A stretch of DNA of 59,053 bases from an uncultured Burkholderiales bacterium (GTDB lineage: Bacteria; Pseudomonadota; Gammaproteobacteria; Burkholderiales; Burkholderiaceae_C). Below are positions 31,707-43,607 of this stretch, piece after piece (the stretch's first letter is position 1; every line of letters starts with the position of its first letter). Under the pieces are notes generated by a model that saw only the letters and a program-made list of their open reading frames with translations, searched no databases and was not told where the DNA came from. Location: NCBI GenBank assembly GCA_903949285.1, contig CAJAYT010000040.1, positions 1 to 59,053 on the forward strand, read 5' to 3'. The position numbers and the translations under genes were made by a program.

Positions 31707-32429
31707 CTACCCTGACTTTACATCGGAGTTCCGTGCAATCCAGACCAAACAACGCTCAGCAAACATGCCGGGAACAAGAAGAGTCTCCACCTCGCGCACG
31801 ACAAATCCCTTTGGCAAGACCTCTATCTCATCACTTGGCACACGCCCTTTCATAGCAAGCCAAATTCCGCCCTCTTTGAGGGCCCCCTTTGTCCCCTCAA
31901 TAAAATCAGTCAAGCTCGCAAACGCCCTTGAAACCACCAAATCAAAATCATTTGACTCAATGTTTTCGATCCGGGCATGTTTGGCAACAAGGTTTTTTAA
32001 ACCCAACTGCAGCGCTGTTTGCTGTACAAACGCCATTTTCTTGGCTACAGCATCCAAGGCGACCACCTGCATTGAAGGGCAAGCAATTGCGATCATGACA
32101 GCCGGTAGGCCTGCTCCCGAACCAACATCCAAGATGTGCGCAGCTGATCCAATGCGGTCCTTCAATGGATTAACAATACTCAGACAATCCAAAACGTGTT
32201 GGACAAGAATCTGATCCGAGCCTTTAATGGCCGTTAAGTTATAAACGCCCCCCCATTTGTTCAGGAGACCAACGTAGCGCAAAATGAGCTCAATTTGCTG
32301 ATCACTCATCGAAAGCCGCAGCTCTTTTAACCCAGACCGAAGAGCGGGTCGAAGACTCTCAACATCTTGCGAATGAAGCAAACCAAGAGGACCCTGAGGG
32401 CCACGAAATACCGATGATTCTTCAGTCAC
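31707..32429 (-). CDS. rsmG: 16S rRNA (guanine-527-N7) methyltransferase RsmG
   Basis: SAM-dependent methyltransferase acting on G527 of 16S rRNA. The SAM-binding motif DVGSGAGLPAVMIA (about 101-114) and the GidB-family block VVSRAFASLTDFI are visible. At 240 residues it is slightly longer than average because of an N-terminal extension of about 20 residues. It lies 18 bases downstream of mnmG on the same strand, the classic gidA-gidB pair near the origin. Confidence 0.95.
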   Translation of the reverse strand: MTEESSVFRGPQGPLGLLHSQDVESLRPALRSGLKELRLSMSDQQIELILRYVGLLNKWGGVYNLTAIKGSDQILVQHVLDCLSIVNPLKDRIGSAAHILDVGSGAGLPAVMIAIACPSMQVVALDAVAKKMAFVQQTALQLGLKNLVAKHARIENIESNDFDLVVSRAFASLTDFIEGTKGALKEGGIWLAMKGRVPSDEIEVLPKGFVVREVETLLVPGMFAERCLVWIARNSDVKSG

Positions 32430-32447
32430 GGACTAGATCCCGGTTGT

Positions 32448-34421
32448 TTACTGGTGTTGTGCCAGGCTCTTATCATCCGCACCGGATGAAATAGCCCTTT
32501 TCGCCTTCATTCTCTTTAAATGAATTAACAACAGCGATATGGCCGCAGGCGTAATGCCAGAAATCCGAGATGCATGACCAACCGTTTCTGGCCGGTGATG
32601 CGAGAGTTTTTGTCTCACCTCGTAGCTTAAGGCATCTATCGATAAATAATCCATATCCGCAGGAAGTGCGAGTCGCTCAAACTGAGCCGCCCGCTCAACT
32701 TCCTCCCTTTGTTTTTCGATATACCCAGAATACTTGGCACTGATCTCAACTTGCTCAACAATTGTTTCACGTGAAACATGGTCTAGGGACTCAATAATTG
32801 GACATTTAAAGGCACCAGAATCTAGACTCATTAATCCTTCATAGGTGATGTCAGGGCGACGAAGAAGATCACCAAGGTTGTGCTCGTGCTCAATCTTTTT
32901 ACCCAGTACCCTGATGGACTCATCCTCTAGGAGATTCCGCGGATTGACCCAAATCGATTTCAATCGACCAATTTCGTTAGAAATGGCTGTTTGTTTCTGA
33001 TGGAATTGGTCCCATTGCAATTGACTAACTAGACCCATTTCCCGGGCGATGGGTGTTAATCGTTGGTCAGCATTGTCCTCACGCAGCTGTAGTCGGTATT
33101 CTGCGCGGCTTGTAAACATTCGGTAAGGCTCGGAGACGCCCTTGGTAACCAAGTCATCCACAAGAACGCCTATGTAGGCCTGATCACGAGTCGGCGTCCA
33201 GGCCTCCAAGCCTTTGCAATAACGAGCTGCGTTAATTCCTGCATAAAGACCTTGCGCAGCTGCCTCTTCGTAACCCGTCGTCCCGTTGATCTGCCCCGCA
33301 AAGAAAAGCCCCTGGATAGACCGCGTTTCAAAGCTGCGCTTGAGCTCTCTGGGATCAAAGTAATCATATTCAATTGCATATCCAGGTCTTAGGATATGCG
33401 CTTGCTCTAACCCCTTCATAGAGCGCACCAAGTCGTATTGAACATCAAAAGGCAGGCTCGTGCTGATCCCGTTAGGATAGTATTCGTTGGTCGTGAGCCC
33501 CTCTGGCTCTAGAAAGATTTGATGACTTTCTTTATCGGCAAAACGATTGATCTTGTCTTCCACGCTTGGGCAGTACCTTGGCCCTACCCCTTCAATTTTG
33601 CCGGTGAACATGGGGCTTCGATCAAATCCGGACCGAATAATGTCATGAGTTTGAGCGTTGGTATGCGTGATCCAACAAGGCATTTGATCCGGGTGGTCTT
33701 GTACCTTACCCATGTAACTAAATACAGGGATGGGTCCCTCTCCGCCTCCGGGCATGCCGTCTCCGGGCTGCTCCAAACAGGCTGAGAAGTCTATAGTACG
33801 ACCATCTAAACGTGGGGGTGTACCGGTTTTTAAGCGTCCTTGGGGAAGCTTTAATTCTTTGAGTCGATCGCTTAAACGAATGGCGGGTGGGTCCCCTGCT
33901 CTACCACCGGAATAATTGTCTAACCCGACATGTATCCTGCCATTTAAAAAAGTGCCCGCAGTGAGCACGACGGTTCGCGCGCGAAAGTGAATACCGGCCT
34001 GAACGATCGCACCCACGACCTTGTTACCCTCAATCCATAAGTCATCAACGGCTTGTTGAAAGAGTACAAGGTTGGGCTGGTTTTCAAGCTCATAACGAAC
34101 GGCTGCCTTGTACAAAATCCTATCAGCCTGCGCTCTTGTTGCTCTAACTGCAGGGCCTTTTGATTTATTCAAAATTCGGAACTGAATTCCGGCTTTATCC
34201 GTAGCCCGCGCCATGACGCCACCCATTGCATCAATTTCTTTAACCAAATGCCCTTTTCCAATCCCCCCAATGGAGGGGTTACAGCTCATTTGTCCCAGGG
34301 TCTCTATATTGTGCGTAAGCAATAAGGTTGAACAACCCATTCGCGCACTCGCCAACGCCGCCTCCGTGCCCGCATGACCCCCTCCAACGACGATGACATC
34401 AAATTCACGAGGATATTTCAT
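32448..34421 (-). CDS. mnmG: tRNA uridine-5-carboxymethylaminomethyl modification enzyme MnmG
   Basis: FAD-dependent partner of MnmE in modifying wobble uridine 34. The FAD-binding [19 protein letters not shown] (11-29), [21 protein letters not shown] and the C-terminal [19 protein letters not shown] are intact in 657 residues. The codons for HVSRETIVE in its last third contain a perfect parS palindrome (32763-32778). It precedes rsmG, parA and parB on the same strand, while mnmE lies on the other side of the origin. Confidence 0.97.
   Translation of the reverse strand: MKYPREFDVIVVGGGHAGTEAALASARMGCSTLLLTHNIETLGQMSCNPSIGGIGKGHLVKEIDAMGGVMARATDKAGIQFRILNKSKGPAVRATRAQADRILYKAAVRYELENQPNLVLFQQAVDDLWIEGNKVVGAIVQAGIHFRARTVVLTAGTFLNGRIHVGLDNYSGGRAGDPPAIRLSDRLKELKLPQGRLKTGTPPRLDGRTIDFSACLEQPGDGMPGGGEGPIPVFSYMGKVQDHPDQMPCWITHTNAQTHDIIRSGFDRSPMFTGKIEGVGPRYCPSVEDKINRFADKESHQIFLEPEGLTTNEYYPNGISTSLPFDVQYDLVRSMKGLEQAHILRPGYAIEYDYFDPRELKRSFETRSIQGLFFAGQINGTTGYEEAAAQGLYAGINAARYCKGLEAWTPTRDQAYIGVLVDDLVTKGVSEPYRMFTSRAEYRLQLREDNADQRLTPIAREMGLVSQLQWDQFHQKQTAISNEIGRLKSIWVNPRNLLEDESIRVLGKKIEHEHNLGDLLRRPDITYEGLMSLDSGAFKCPIIESLDHVSRETIVEQVEISAKYSGYIEKQREEVERAAQFERLALPADMDYLSIDALSYEVRQKLSHHRPETVGHASRISGITPAAISLLLIHLKRMKAKRAISSGADDKSLAQHQ
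32763..32778. promoter_or_regulatory. parS centromere site 2, inside mnmG
   Basis: A second perfect TGTTTCACGTGAAACA, 1,105 bases from the first, embedded in the coding sequence of mnmG where it specifies VSRET. Intragenic parS sites are known in other bacteria. The two sites lie about 6.6-7.7 kb from the candidate origin. Confidence 0.95.
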
Positions 34422-34615
34422 TGTTTAATAGGCGCCTATAAAAGGTCAATAGCAAGAAACCAGTGTGCCAAAGATAATTGCAAAGGATTTAGCAATCAAA
34501 AGAGTATCAAAAGCAGTAAGATTAAAATATTTTATATAACCCACTATTTTACTTCTCGTCTACACAACAAGGCAAGTGCGTCGCACAGCAACATTACAAA
34601 TACAAATCGAAATAT

Positions 34616-35461
34616 ATGAGAACAGTCGAAAAAATAATACACGGACAAAAAACTAGTGATGGCGACGGGGTCAAATTAACCCGCCTACTCACTCAAGAAC
34701 TCCAACAAAGACTAGATCCGTTTTTAATGCTAGATGCATTTGGTAGCGATGAGGCATCGGATTACATAGGCGGATTTCCAGATCATCCCCACAGAGGTTT
34801 TGAAACGGTCACCTATATGCTGACGGGGAAAATGAGACACCACGATAGTGCTGGTAACTCAGGCCTTTTAGAAGACGGGGGCGTGCAATGGATGACAGCA
34901 GGCAGGGGCGTTATTCACAGTGAGATGCCCGAACAAGAAAACGGACGCATGAGTGGTTTTCAGTTATGGGTTAATCTTCCAGCAAAACAAAAAATGTGTG
35001 CTCCTTGGTACAAAGATATCCAAAGCAACGACATCCCAGAGTTTCACTTAGAAAACAATATAAAAGTAAGAGTCATTGCGGGTCATTCACATCAAACAGC
35101 GGGTGCGGTACAAAGGGAGGATACGCAACCTCTTTATTTAGACATACACCTACCAAAAAATAATAGCAGTGCATTTGAAGAGGTCATACCTCAAAATCAC
35201 AACGCTTTCGTATACGTTTATGAAGGTAGCATTACAGTGGGGGAAGGATCTGAACAACAAGGCGTCCAAAAAGAAGAGATGGCAATTCTTAGCAATAACA
35301 GCGATTACTTAAAAATAAATACCACAACAGGCGCTAAATTGATATTGATCGCAGGCAAACCCCTCAAGGAAAGCATTGTGCAGTACGGCCCCTTTGTGAT
35401 GAACACAAAGGAGCAAATAATTAAGGCTGTTGAGGACTATCGGGCGGGACGATTGATATAG
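34616..35461 (+). CDS. Pirin family protein
   Basis: Bicupin of 281 residues. The metal-binding motif is intact in FPDHPHRGFETVTYML (about 54-69) with further ligands in GVIHSEMPEQ (about 98-107). Bacterial pirins include quercetin 2,3-dioxygenases and proteins that bind metabolic enzymes; the actual role here is unknown. It is transcribed convergently to gyrB (16 bases between stops) and divergently from mnmG. It sits inside an otherwise standard origin gene order and its codons are AT-rich like its surroundings. Confidence 0.9.
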   Translation: MRTVEKIIHGQKTSDGDGVKLTRLLTQELQQRLDPFLMLDAFGSDEASDYIGGFPDHPHRGFETVTYMLTGKMRHHDSAGNSGLLEDGGVQWMTAGRGVIHSEMPEQENGRMSGFQLWVNLPAKQKMCAPWYKDIQSNDIPEFHLENNIKVRVIAGHSHQTAGAVQREDTQPLYLDIHLPKNNSSAFEEVIPQNHNAFVYVYEGSITVGEGSEQQGVQKEEMAILSNNSDYLKINTTTGAKLILIAGKPLKESIVQYGPFVMNTKEQIIKAVEDYRAGRLI

Positions 35462-35477
35462 TCGGACCTAAAAAAGG

Positions 35478-38051
<2,574 letters not shown>

Positions 38052-38068
38052 CTATAAAAAAATGAAAA

Positions 38069-39175
38069 TTAAATTCTCATGGGCATAACTACGTACTTGA
38101 ATGAATCAGAGTCAGGCATCGTAATAAGTGCTGAACTGTTTGAATCTGGTAAGTCAAAGCGAACCATTTCTTGACTCATATTGTTTAATACATCTATGAG
38201 ATATGTAACATTAAATCCAATCTCAATAGCATTTCCAGAATAATCGATATCCAATTCATCAACAGCTTCCTCTTGTTCAGAATTACTCGAAGCTACTCTT
38301 AAAACACCAGGTTCAATGTTTAAACGAACACCTTTAAATTTATCACTGGTTAAGATTGCTGTTCTTTGCAAGCAATGGAGCAAAGGTTCCCTTCCAAGAA
38401 TAATTTCATTTTTATTACCCTTAGGTATGACTCGGTTGTAATCTGGGAATTTACCTTCTACAAGTTTGGTGATGAAAGTTAAATTTCCAAAAGTAAATTT
38501 AGCCTGGTTGGAAGCAAATTGCATATCAATCGATCCCTCAGAGTCACTAAGTAATCTGAGAAGCTCAATAACGGTCTTCCTAGGCAGAATAACTTCTTGC
38601 TTAGGTACTTCATGGTCTAAAACAGAAGATGCAAAAGCTAGCCTATGGCCGTCTGTTGCGACAAGACTTAACGTATTATTTTCAGCGACAAATAAAATAC
38701 CGTTCAAATAATATCTAATGTCATGTACAGCCATTGAAAAAGAAACTTGTTGTAATAGTTTCTTAAGTGTTTTTTGAGGAATACTGAAAACAGAACCTAA
38801 ATTAGATGACTCTTTGATTAAAGGGTAATCTTCGGAAGGCATTGTTTGAAGCGTAAATTTACTTTTACCACCTTTTAATATTATTTTATTTTGGTTCGAT
38901 TCAAGGGTAACCAATTGATCTGAAGGTAGGGCTCTCAAAATATCTATTAATTTTCGAGCACCAACAGTAATAGAAAAAGAAGAGCTGTCACCATCAAATT
39001 GAGTTTTAGCTTGGATTTGTATTTCCATATCACTTGCTAAGAGATCAATATTATTTCCTTCTTTCTTAATAAAAAGATTAGCAAGAATAGGTTGGGTATG
39101 ACGTTTTTCAACAATGCCAGAAACCGATTGGATAGCATTGATTAAAGTCTCCTGGGTTGCTTTTAGGATAATCAT
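38069..39175 (-). CDS. dnaN: DNA polymerase III sliding clamp (beta subunit)
   Basis: Ring-shaped processivity factor of DNA polymerase III. Three homologous clamp domains are recognisable over 368 residues, with the C-terminal YVVMPMRI typical of the hydrophobic-pocket end. Coding sequence is strikingly AT-rich compared with genes further from the origin. It follows dnaA after a 243-base gap that carries origin elements, and precedes gyrB. Confidence 0.98.
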   Translation of the reverse strand: MIILKATQETLINAIQSVSGIVEKRHTQPILANLFIKKEGNNIDLLASDMEIQIQAKTQFDGDSSSFSITVGARKLIDILRALPSDQLVTLESNQNKIILKGGKSKFTLQTMPSEDYPLIKESSNLGSVFSIPQKTLKKLLQQVSFSMAVHDIRYYLNGILFVAENNTLSLVATDGHRLAFASSVLDHEVPKQEVILPRKTVIELLRLLSDSEGSIDMQFASNQAKFTFGNLTFITKLVEGKFPDYNRVIPKGNKNEIILGREPLLHCLQRTAILTSDKFKGVRLNIEPGVLRVASSNSEQEEAVDELDIDYSGNAIEIGFNVTYLIDVLNNMSQEMVRFDLPDSNSSALITMPDSDSFKYVVMPMRI

Positions 39176-39204
39176 TAAAACCTCTTTATTTATATATATT
39201 AAAT

Positions 39205-39216
39205 TAGTAGTAGTAG
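39205..39216 (+). promoter_or_regulatory. Candidate DnaA-trio repeats (TAG x4)
   Basis: TAGTAGTAGTAG read 5'-3' on the plus strand, which is 3'-GAT repeated when read away from the DnaA boxes toward the AT-rich stretch at 39185-39204. That is the polarity reported for DnaA-trios, which guide DnaA onto single strands. Confidence 0.6.
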
Positions 39217-39352
39217 ATAGAGTACATAGTTTTCTGTTGAAAAGGTTATTTTTCTTTTTGTTTTCAACAAGTTACGAACTTTAAAACCATGTTTGTAAAT
39301 ACTGTTTGGAATGTGGCGCGTTTATGAACAAATTACGGAAAAGGAATCTTTC

Positions 39353-39361
39353 TGTGGATAA
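39353..39361 (-). promoter_or_regulatory. DnaA box (perfect)
   Basis: TGTGGATAA, the exact complement of TTATCCACA. Paired in inverted orientation with TAATCCACA at 39381-39389 (one mismatch), 19 bases away. Confidence 0.85.
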
Positions 39362-39418
39362 CTACTCAGTTATTCAAGTTTAATCCACAGAGTTTGAGGA
39401 ATGTTAAAAAAACAAAGT

Positions 39419-40780
39419 TTACCCTTTCAGTGTTTGTTCAAGTACATGGAGTTGTTGATTTAGTTCATTAAGCTGCAATCGTTCACCAGAAATTTTTCTA
39501 ACAGCATGCAAGACGGTCGTATGATCTCGCCCTCCAAACAATTCTCCAATTTCAGGTAAACTTTTTTGCGTTAATTCTTTTGCCAGGTACATTGCAATTT
39601 GTCTGGGTCTAGCAATTGAGACTGGTCGCTTTTTTGAATACATGTCTGCAACTTTGATTTTATAAAAATCAGCGACTGTTTTTTGAATATTTTCAACAGA
39701 AATTTGCCTATTTTGTATCGATAGAAGATCTCTAAGTGCATCCCTGGCGAGTTGAATGGATATTTCCTTTTGATTGAACCGAGAATAGGCCAATATTTTC
39801 CTTAAAGCCCCTTCCAATTCACGGACATTAGAACGAACATTTTTAGCGACAAAGAAAGCAACCTCTTCGGGCATTTCTGAGCCCTCAAGACGAGACTTTG
39901 TCATCAATATAGCTACTCTCATTTCTAATTCAGGCGGCTCTATAGCGACTGTTAGACCAGAATCAAACCTAGACACTAATCTTTCGTGGATATCTGCCAA
40001 TCCTTTAGGATAGGTATCACTTGTCATGACGATGTGCGACTTTTTAGCTAAAAGAGCCTCGAAAGCGTTAAAAAACTCCTCTTGCGTTCGGTCTTTGTTA
40101 GCAAAAAACTGGACATCATCTATCAGAAGAAGGTCTAAGGAGTGGTACCTAAGCTTAAATTCATCAAAAGTTTTACGTTGATAGGCTTTGACAACATCGG
40201 ATACAAATTGCTCTGCGTGGATATACAAAATCTTTGCATCCGGTTTGTCTTTTAATAATTGATTTCCAACGGCATGCACAAGGTGAGTTTTACCTAAACC
40301 CACGCCGCCGTATATAAAAAGGGGGTTGTACAAATGGCCCGGAATAGAAGCAACGTGCATGGCCGCGGCACGAGCCATCCTGTTAGCAGATCCTTCTACG
40401 AATGACTCAAAAGTCAATGATGGGTTCAGCCTATTGCGAAAAGGCTCCTCTACCTGTTCTTCAACTAAAGTAGGAACAGAATAAGTGAACTCAGTTTCTG
40501 TGGATAAACCATTGACAGGGGACTTGGATACAGTCTCTTTTTGAGATAGTGCTAATTCAACCGCAATTGTTTGTCCGTAGAGAGAGGAGAGGATTGAAGC
40601 TAACTTTTTTGAATATTGGGTTCGAATCCAATCTAGTTTAAAACGGTTTCCTACCAGGACAGTTACCTTGGAGAAATCACTAGAAAAAGTTGCCTGTAAT
40701 GGCTTAATCCAAGTGTTAAATTGCTGTTCTGGCAATTCTTGTGCAAGTTGTTCGACGCAGTTTTGCCAGAGATCTTGCAT
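39419..40780 (-). CDS. dnaA: Chromosomal replication initiator protein DnaA
   Basis: AAA+ initiator that binds DnaA boxes and opens oriC. Domain I (1-80), a short domain II, the AAA+ core with Walker [16 protein letters not shown] (about 157-171) and Walker [10 protein letters not shown], and domain IV with the DNA-binding signature [14 protein letters not shown] (about 414-427) are all present in 453 residues. A perfect DnaA box falls within its own coding sequence at 40499-40507. The flanking intergenic regions on both sides carry further boxes, suggesting autoregulation. Confidence 0.98.
   Translation of the reverse strand: MQDLWQNCVEQLAQELPEQQFNTWIKPLQATFSSDFSKVTVLVGNRFKLDWIRTQYSKKLASILSSLYGQTIAVELALSQKETVSKSPVNGLSTETEFTYSVPTLVEEQVEEPFRNRLNPSLTFESFVEGSANRMARAAAMHVASIPGHLYNPLFIYGGVGLGKTHLVHAVGNQLLKDKPDAKILYIHAEQFVSDVVKAYQRKTFDEFKLRYHSLDLLLIDDVQFFANKDRTQEEFFNAFEALLAKKSHIVMTSDTYPKGLADIHERLVSRFDSGLTVAIEPPELEMRVAILMTKSRLEGSEMPEEVAFFVAKNVRSNVRELEGALRKILAYSRFNQKEISIQLARDALRDLLSIQNRQISVENIQKTVADFYKIKVADMYSKKRPVSIARPRQIAMYLAKELTQKSLPEIGELFGGRDHTTVLHAVRKISGERLQLNELNQQLHVLEQTLKG
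40499..40507 (-). promoter_or_regulatory. DnaA box inside dnaA coding sequence
   Basis: TGTGGATAA within the domain II region of dnaA, encoding LST in the reverse direction. It may be chance, but it lies between two other box clusters. Confidence 0.5.
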
Positions 40781-41088
40781 GTTAAAAGTTAATAAAATAG
40801 GAAAGGCTGTAGGATATTAAATATTGTGGATAGTATGGCAGTTTTAAGCTCCAAAAAGCAATCTTATCAAAAAATTATCCACAGAAAAAAAAGCCAGTTT
40901 TCTAAAATATTGACGTCTTAAATGCAAAAGAAAAACGTAACTTAAGCTGTATATTATAACAGCCCCCTAAAAAGTACCTAAAAAACAATACTTAAACGCG
41001 CGTATCAAACGAATTAGTGAAGAAGGTCTTCCAAGTATGAACAAAATTTGCGATAATAGCGGGCTCAGCTGAATAAAAGTAGAAGATT
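40781..41088. other. dnaA-rpmH intergenic region with DnaA boxes (upstream half of a bipartite origin?)
   Basis: About 308 bases, AT-rich, between the divergent dnaA and rpmH genes. It contains a perfect DnaA box TTATCCACA (40875-40883) and a one-mismatch box TGTGGATAG (40825-40833), close to the dnaA start, and AT-rich tracts toward rpmH. Promoters for dnaA and rpmH must lie here. I see no gene in it. Confidence 0.65.
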
Positions 41089-41223
41089 ATGAAACGTACA
41101 TACCAACCATCAAAAACCAAACGTGCACGTACTCACGGGTTTTTAGTTCGCATGAAAACACGCGGTGGCCGTGCTGTTATCAACGCGCGCCGTGCTAAAG
41201 GTCGCAAACGCCTAGCCGTTTGA
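41089..41223 (+). CDS. rpmH: 50S ribosomal protein bL34
   Basis: Short ribosomal protein of 44 residues ([20 protein letters not shown] at the start, [11 protein letters not shown] at the end), rich in Arg and Lys and matching L34 throughout. It starts at ATG 41089 with AGAAG six bases upstream. It heads the conserved rpmH-rnpA-yidD-yidC-mnmE series and is divergent from dnaA. Confidence 0.98.
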   Translation: MKRTYQPSKTKRARTHGFLVRMKTRGGRAVINARRAKGRKRLAV

Positions 41224-41231
41224 AGCAGACA

Positions 41232-41268
41232 AATGTGATTTTCTCTAACTAATCGAGAAAATCACATT
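41232..41268 (+). other. Long hairpin between rpmH and rnpA
   Basis: Perfect 14-base inverted repeat AATGTGATTTTCTC / GAGAAAATCACATT around a nine-base loop, eight bases after the rpmH stop and 18 bases before rnpA. It lacks a following T-run, so it is more likely a partial terminator, RNA-stability or processing element that sets the L34 to RNase P protein ratio. Confidence 0.75.
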
Positions 41269-41286
41269 AACTTCCCCTAATAATCA

Positions 41287-41664
41287 ATGATAGAGCATAT
41301 TGTTGATAAAGAAATTTTTCAGGAAGTTTTGCGCACAGGCGTGACATCTAGGTCAGAGCACTTTACCTTGTATAAGATGAATGCGCCAGAAAAAATCGAT
41401 AAAGCACAAAAACCGGTTTATTTACAGGTGGGAGTAGTTGTGCCCAAGAGATTAGCTAAAAAAGCTGTTACAAGAAATGCGATAAGACGCCAAGTTTATG
41501 AGATAGCAAAGACAGTTGGCGCGCTGTTTCCAAAACAAGTACATGTTGTTAGATTGAATAAATCGTTCGACAGAAAAACTTATTTAAGTCCTTCTTCGCT
41601 TAAGTTAAAACTTGATGTAGCTAGTGAATTACAAAGTCTTTACAAAGACGGGGCCATGTTGTGA
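41287..41664 (+). CDS. rnpA: Ribonuclease P protein component
   Basis: Protein subunit of RNase P, which matures tRNA 5' ends. The family core is visible as VGVVVPKRLAKKAVTRNAIRRQVYEIAK (about 48-76), with the RNR motif written as RNAIRR. At 125 residues, length is typical. The stop overlaps the GTG start of yidD (GTGA), implying translational coupling. Confidence 0.94.
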   Translation: MIEHIVDKEIFQEVLRTGVTSRSEHFTLYKMNAPEKIDKAQKPVYLQVGVVVPKRLAKKAVTRNAIRRQVYEIAKTVGALFPKQVHVVRLNKSFDRKTYLSPSSLKLKLDVASELQSLYKDGAML

Positions 41665-41909
41665 TTTCTAAAACACTTATAGCACTCATCCGTGCCTATA
41701 AAATGTTGCTAAGTCCCGTGATAGGATTGCAGTGTCGTTTTACACCGACCTGCTCAACGTATGCCATTGAAGCGATTCAAAGTCATGGTTCCTGTGCAGG
41801 CACATATCTGATGTTAAAAAGATTATGTAAGTGCCAACCGCTTTGTGCTGGCGGACATGATCCTGTTCCCGTTATCTCCCCTTTTCTATTCTTAAATAAA
41901 AACAATTAA
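41661..41909 (+). CDS. yidD: Membrane protein insertion efficiency factor YidD
   Basis: Small conserved protein (82 residues) that aids YidC-dependent membrane insertion. The family signature is visible: LIRAYKMLLSPVIGLQCRFTPTCSTYAIEAI, and CKCQPLCAGGHDPVP. It starts with GTG overlapping rnpA and ends six bases before yidC. Confidence 0.95.
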   Translation: MISKTLIALIRAYKMLLSPVIGLQCRFTPTCSTYAIEAIQSHGSCAGTYLMLKRLCKCQPLCAGGHDPVPVISPFLFLNKNN

Positions 41910-41915
41910 TTTGCT

Positions 41916-43580
41916 ATGAATGATATTCGTCGATCCGTGCTGTGGGTAATTTTTGGCTTTTGTATGGTGATGCTGTGGGATAAATGGCAAGTCTATAACG
42001 GACATAAAGCATTATTTTTTCCTTCCTCTGAAAAAGCTGAAGTACAAGTCGCGCCCGCATCGAATTCAGAAATTCCTCAAGCAACTACGGTTGCCTCAGG
42101 TGTGCAAGCACTTACTAGTGTTGACAGCAACGAGCAAAAAACTGTTTCAAGAGAAAAAGTTGAAATAACGACCAATGTACTCAAACTAACTTTTGACCCC
42201 GTTGGTGGGAGCCTTGTAAAGGCAGAATTGTTGGATCACAAAGATATCAATCATCCTGGCAGTAACGTGGTTTTATTGGATGATTCAGCACAGAGAATTT
42301 ACGAGGCTCAATCAGGGCTCATCTCTAAAGAGAGTGGTGCCGAATATCCAACGCACAAAACGCTCATGAAATTCAGCGGAGCGACAACGTTTAAAGAAGG
42401 CGAGAATAAACTTACTCTGCGTTTTGAGTCTCCTGAAATGAACGGGGTACAGCTGGTTAAGAGTTACGAAATTAATAGGAACGCATACGACATAACGGTT
42501 AAGCAAGACATCGTTAACAGAAGTGATAAGGAAATTTCACCACTTCTTTACGTGCAAATATTAAGAGACGGCAACAAGCCTGAAGGAGAGTCTTCTTTTT
42601 ACTCAACCTTTACTGGTCCGGCAGTATTTACAGAAGCGAAAAAATATCAAAAAATTGACTTTAAAGATATTGAAAAAGACAAATTAACTTTTGAGAAACA
42701 ATCTAACGAAGGTTACGTAGCGATGGTTCAGCACTATTTTGTAAGTGCTTGGATATTCCCTAACAACTTTTCTAGAGAATACTTCGCTAGAAAAGTAGAC
42801 ACCAATTTATATTCAGCAGGCATGATCGGTCAATTGGGGAAGATCGCATCTAAATCATCGGAATCTCTCATTGCCCATTTGTATGTGGGTCCTCAAGAAG
42901 AGAAAACACTGGAAGCCCTATACCCGGGCTTAGAGTTGGTAAAAGATTATGGGTGGCTCACAATTTTGGCTAAACCGCTTTATTGGTTGGTAGACAAACT
43001 ACACAACTTTATTGGAAATTGGGGATGGTCTATCGTTGCTTTGGTTGTTTTGTTAAAAATTGCTTTCTTTTGGTTAAACGCTCAAGCATACAAGAGCATG
43101 GCAAAAATGAAAGCTATCAATCCAAAAATCATGGAAATGAGGGAGCGCTTGAAAGACAATCCGCAGCAAATTCAAGTTGAGATGATGAGAATTTACCGCG
43201 AAGAAAAGGTAAACCCAATGGGCGGGTGTTTGCCAATTGTGATTCAAATTCCTGTATTCATCGCCTTGTACTGGGTTTTGTTATCTACAGTCGAGATGAG
43301 AAACGCACCTTGGCTTGGATGGATTCATGATCTTGCAGCACCAGACCCGTACTTTATATTGCCCTTTGTAATGACTGGGACATCACTTTTGCAAACATGG
43401 CTCAATCCAACTCCTCCCGATCCTATACAGGCGAAAATGATGTGGATCATGCCACTGGCGTTTAGCGTGATGTTCTTCTTCTTCCCTGCGGGATTGGTGC
43501 TTTATTGGCTGACCAATAACATATTGTCGATATCACAACAGTGGCTTATTAATAAAAGACTTGGCGTGCTAAACAAATAA
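41916..43580 (+). CDS. yidC: Membrane protein insertase YidC
   Basis: Inner-membrane insertase and Sec partner (554 residues). It has an N-terminal membrane anchor (about 7-25), a large periplasmic domain (about 60-330) characteristic of Gram-negative YidC, and the five-helix catalytic core with NPMGGCLPIVIQIPVFIALYWVL and LYWLTNNILSISQQWLINKR at the C-terminus. It sits between yidD and mnmE in the standard order. Confidence 0.97.
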   Translation: MNDIRRSVLWVIFGFCMVMLWDKWQVYNGHKALFFPSSEKAEVQVAPASNSEIPQATTVASGVQALTSVDSNEQKTVSREKVEITTNVLKLTFDPVGGSLVKAELLDHKDINHPGSNVVLLDDSAQRIYEAQSGLISKESGAEYPTHKTLMKFSGATTFKEGENKLTLRFESPEMNGVQLVKSYEINRNAYDITVKQDIVNRSDKEISPLLYVQILRDGNKPEGESSFYSTFTGPAVFTEAKKYQKIDFKDIEKDKLTFEKQSNEGYVAMVQHYFVSAWIFPNNFSREYFARKVDTNLYSAGMIGQLGKIASKSSESLIAHLYVGPQEEKTLEALYPGLELVKDYGWLTILAKPLYWLVDKLHNFIGNWGWSIVALVVLLKIAFFWLNAQAYKSMAKMKAINPKIMEMRERLKDNPQQIQVEMMRIYREEKVNPMGGCLPIVIQIPVFIALYWVLLSTVEMRNAPWLGWIHDLAAPDPYFILPFVMTGTSLLQTWLNPTPPDPIQAKMMWIMPLAFSVMFFFFPAGLVLYWLTNNILSISQQWLINKRLGVLNK

Positions 43581-43607
43581 TTTAAAAAAGGCTGGGGGAA
43601 ATCGCCC

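Larger units (their letters stand above)
39176..39418. other. Candidate oriC unwinding region between dnaA and dnaN
   Basis: Non-coding, AT-rich. From the dnaA side toward dnaN it holds an inverted pair of DnaA boxes (TAATCCACA 39381-39389; TGTGGATAA 39353-39361), a one-mismatch box TTATGAACA (39322-39330), an inverted pair of weaker sites (TTTTCAACA 39261-39269; TGTTGAAAA 39235-39243), four TAG repeats (39205-39216), and an AT-only stretch up to the dnaN start. This is the order and polarity of the basal unwinding system described for Bacillus subtilis. Identification as the functional origin is inference. Confidence 0.7.
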
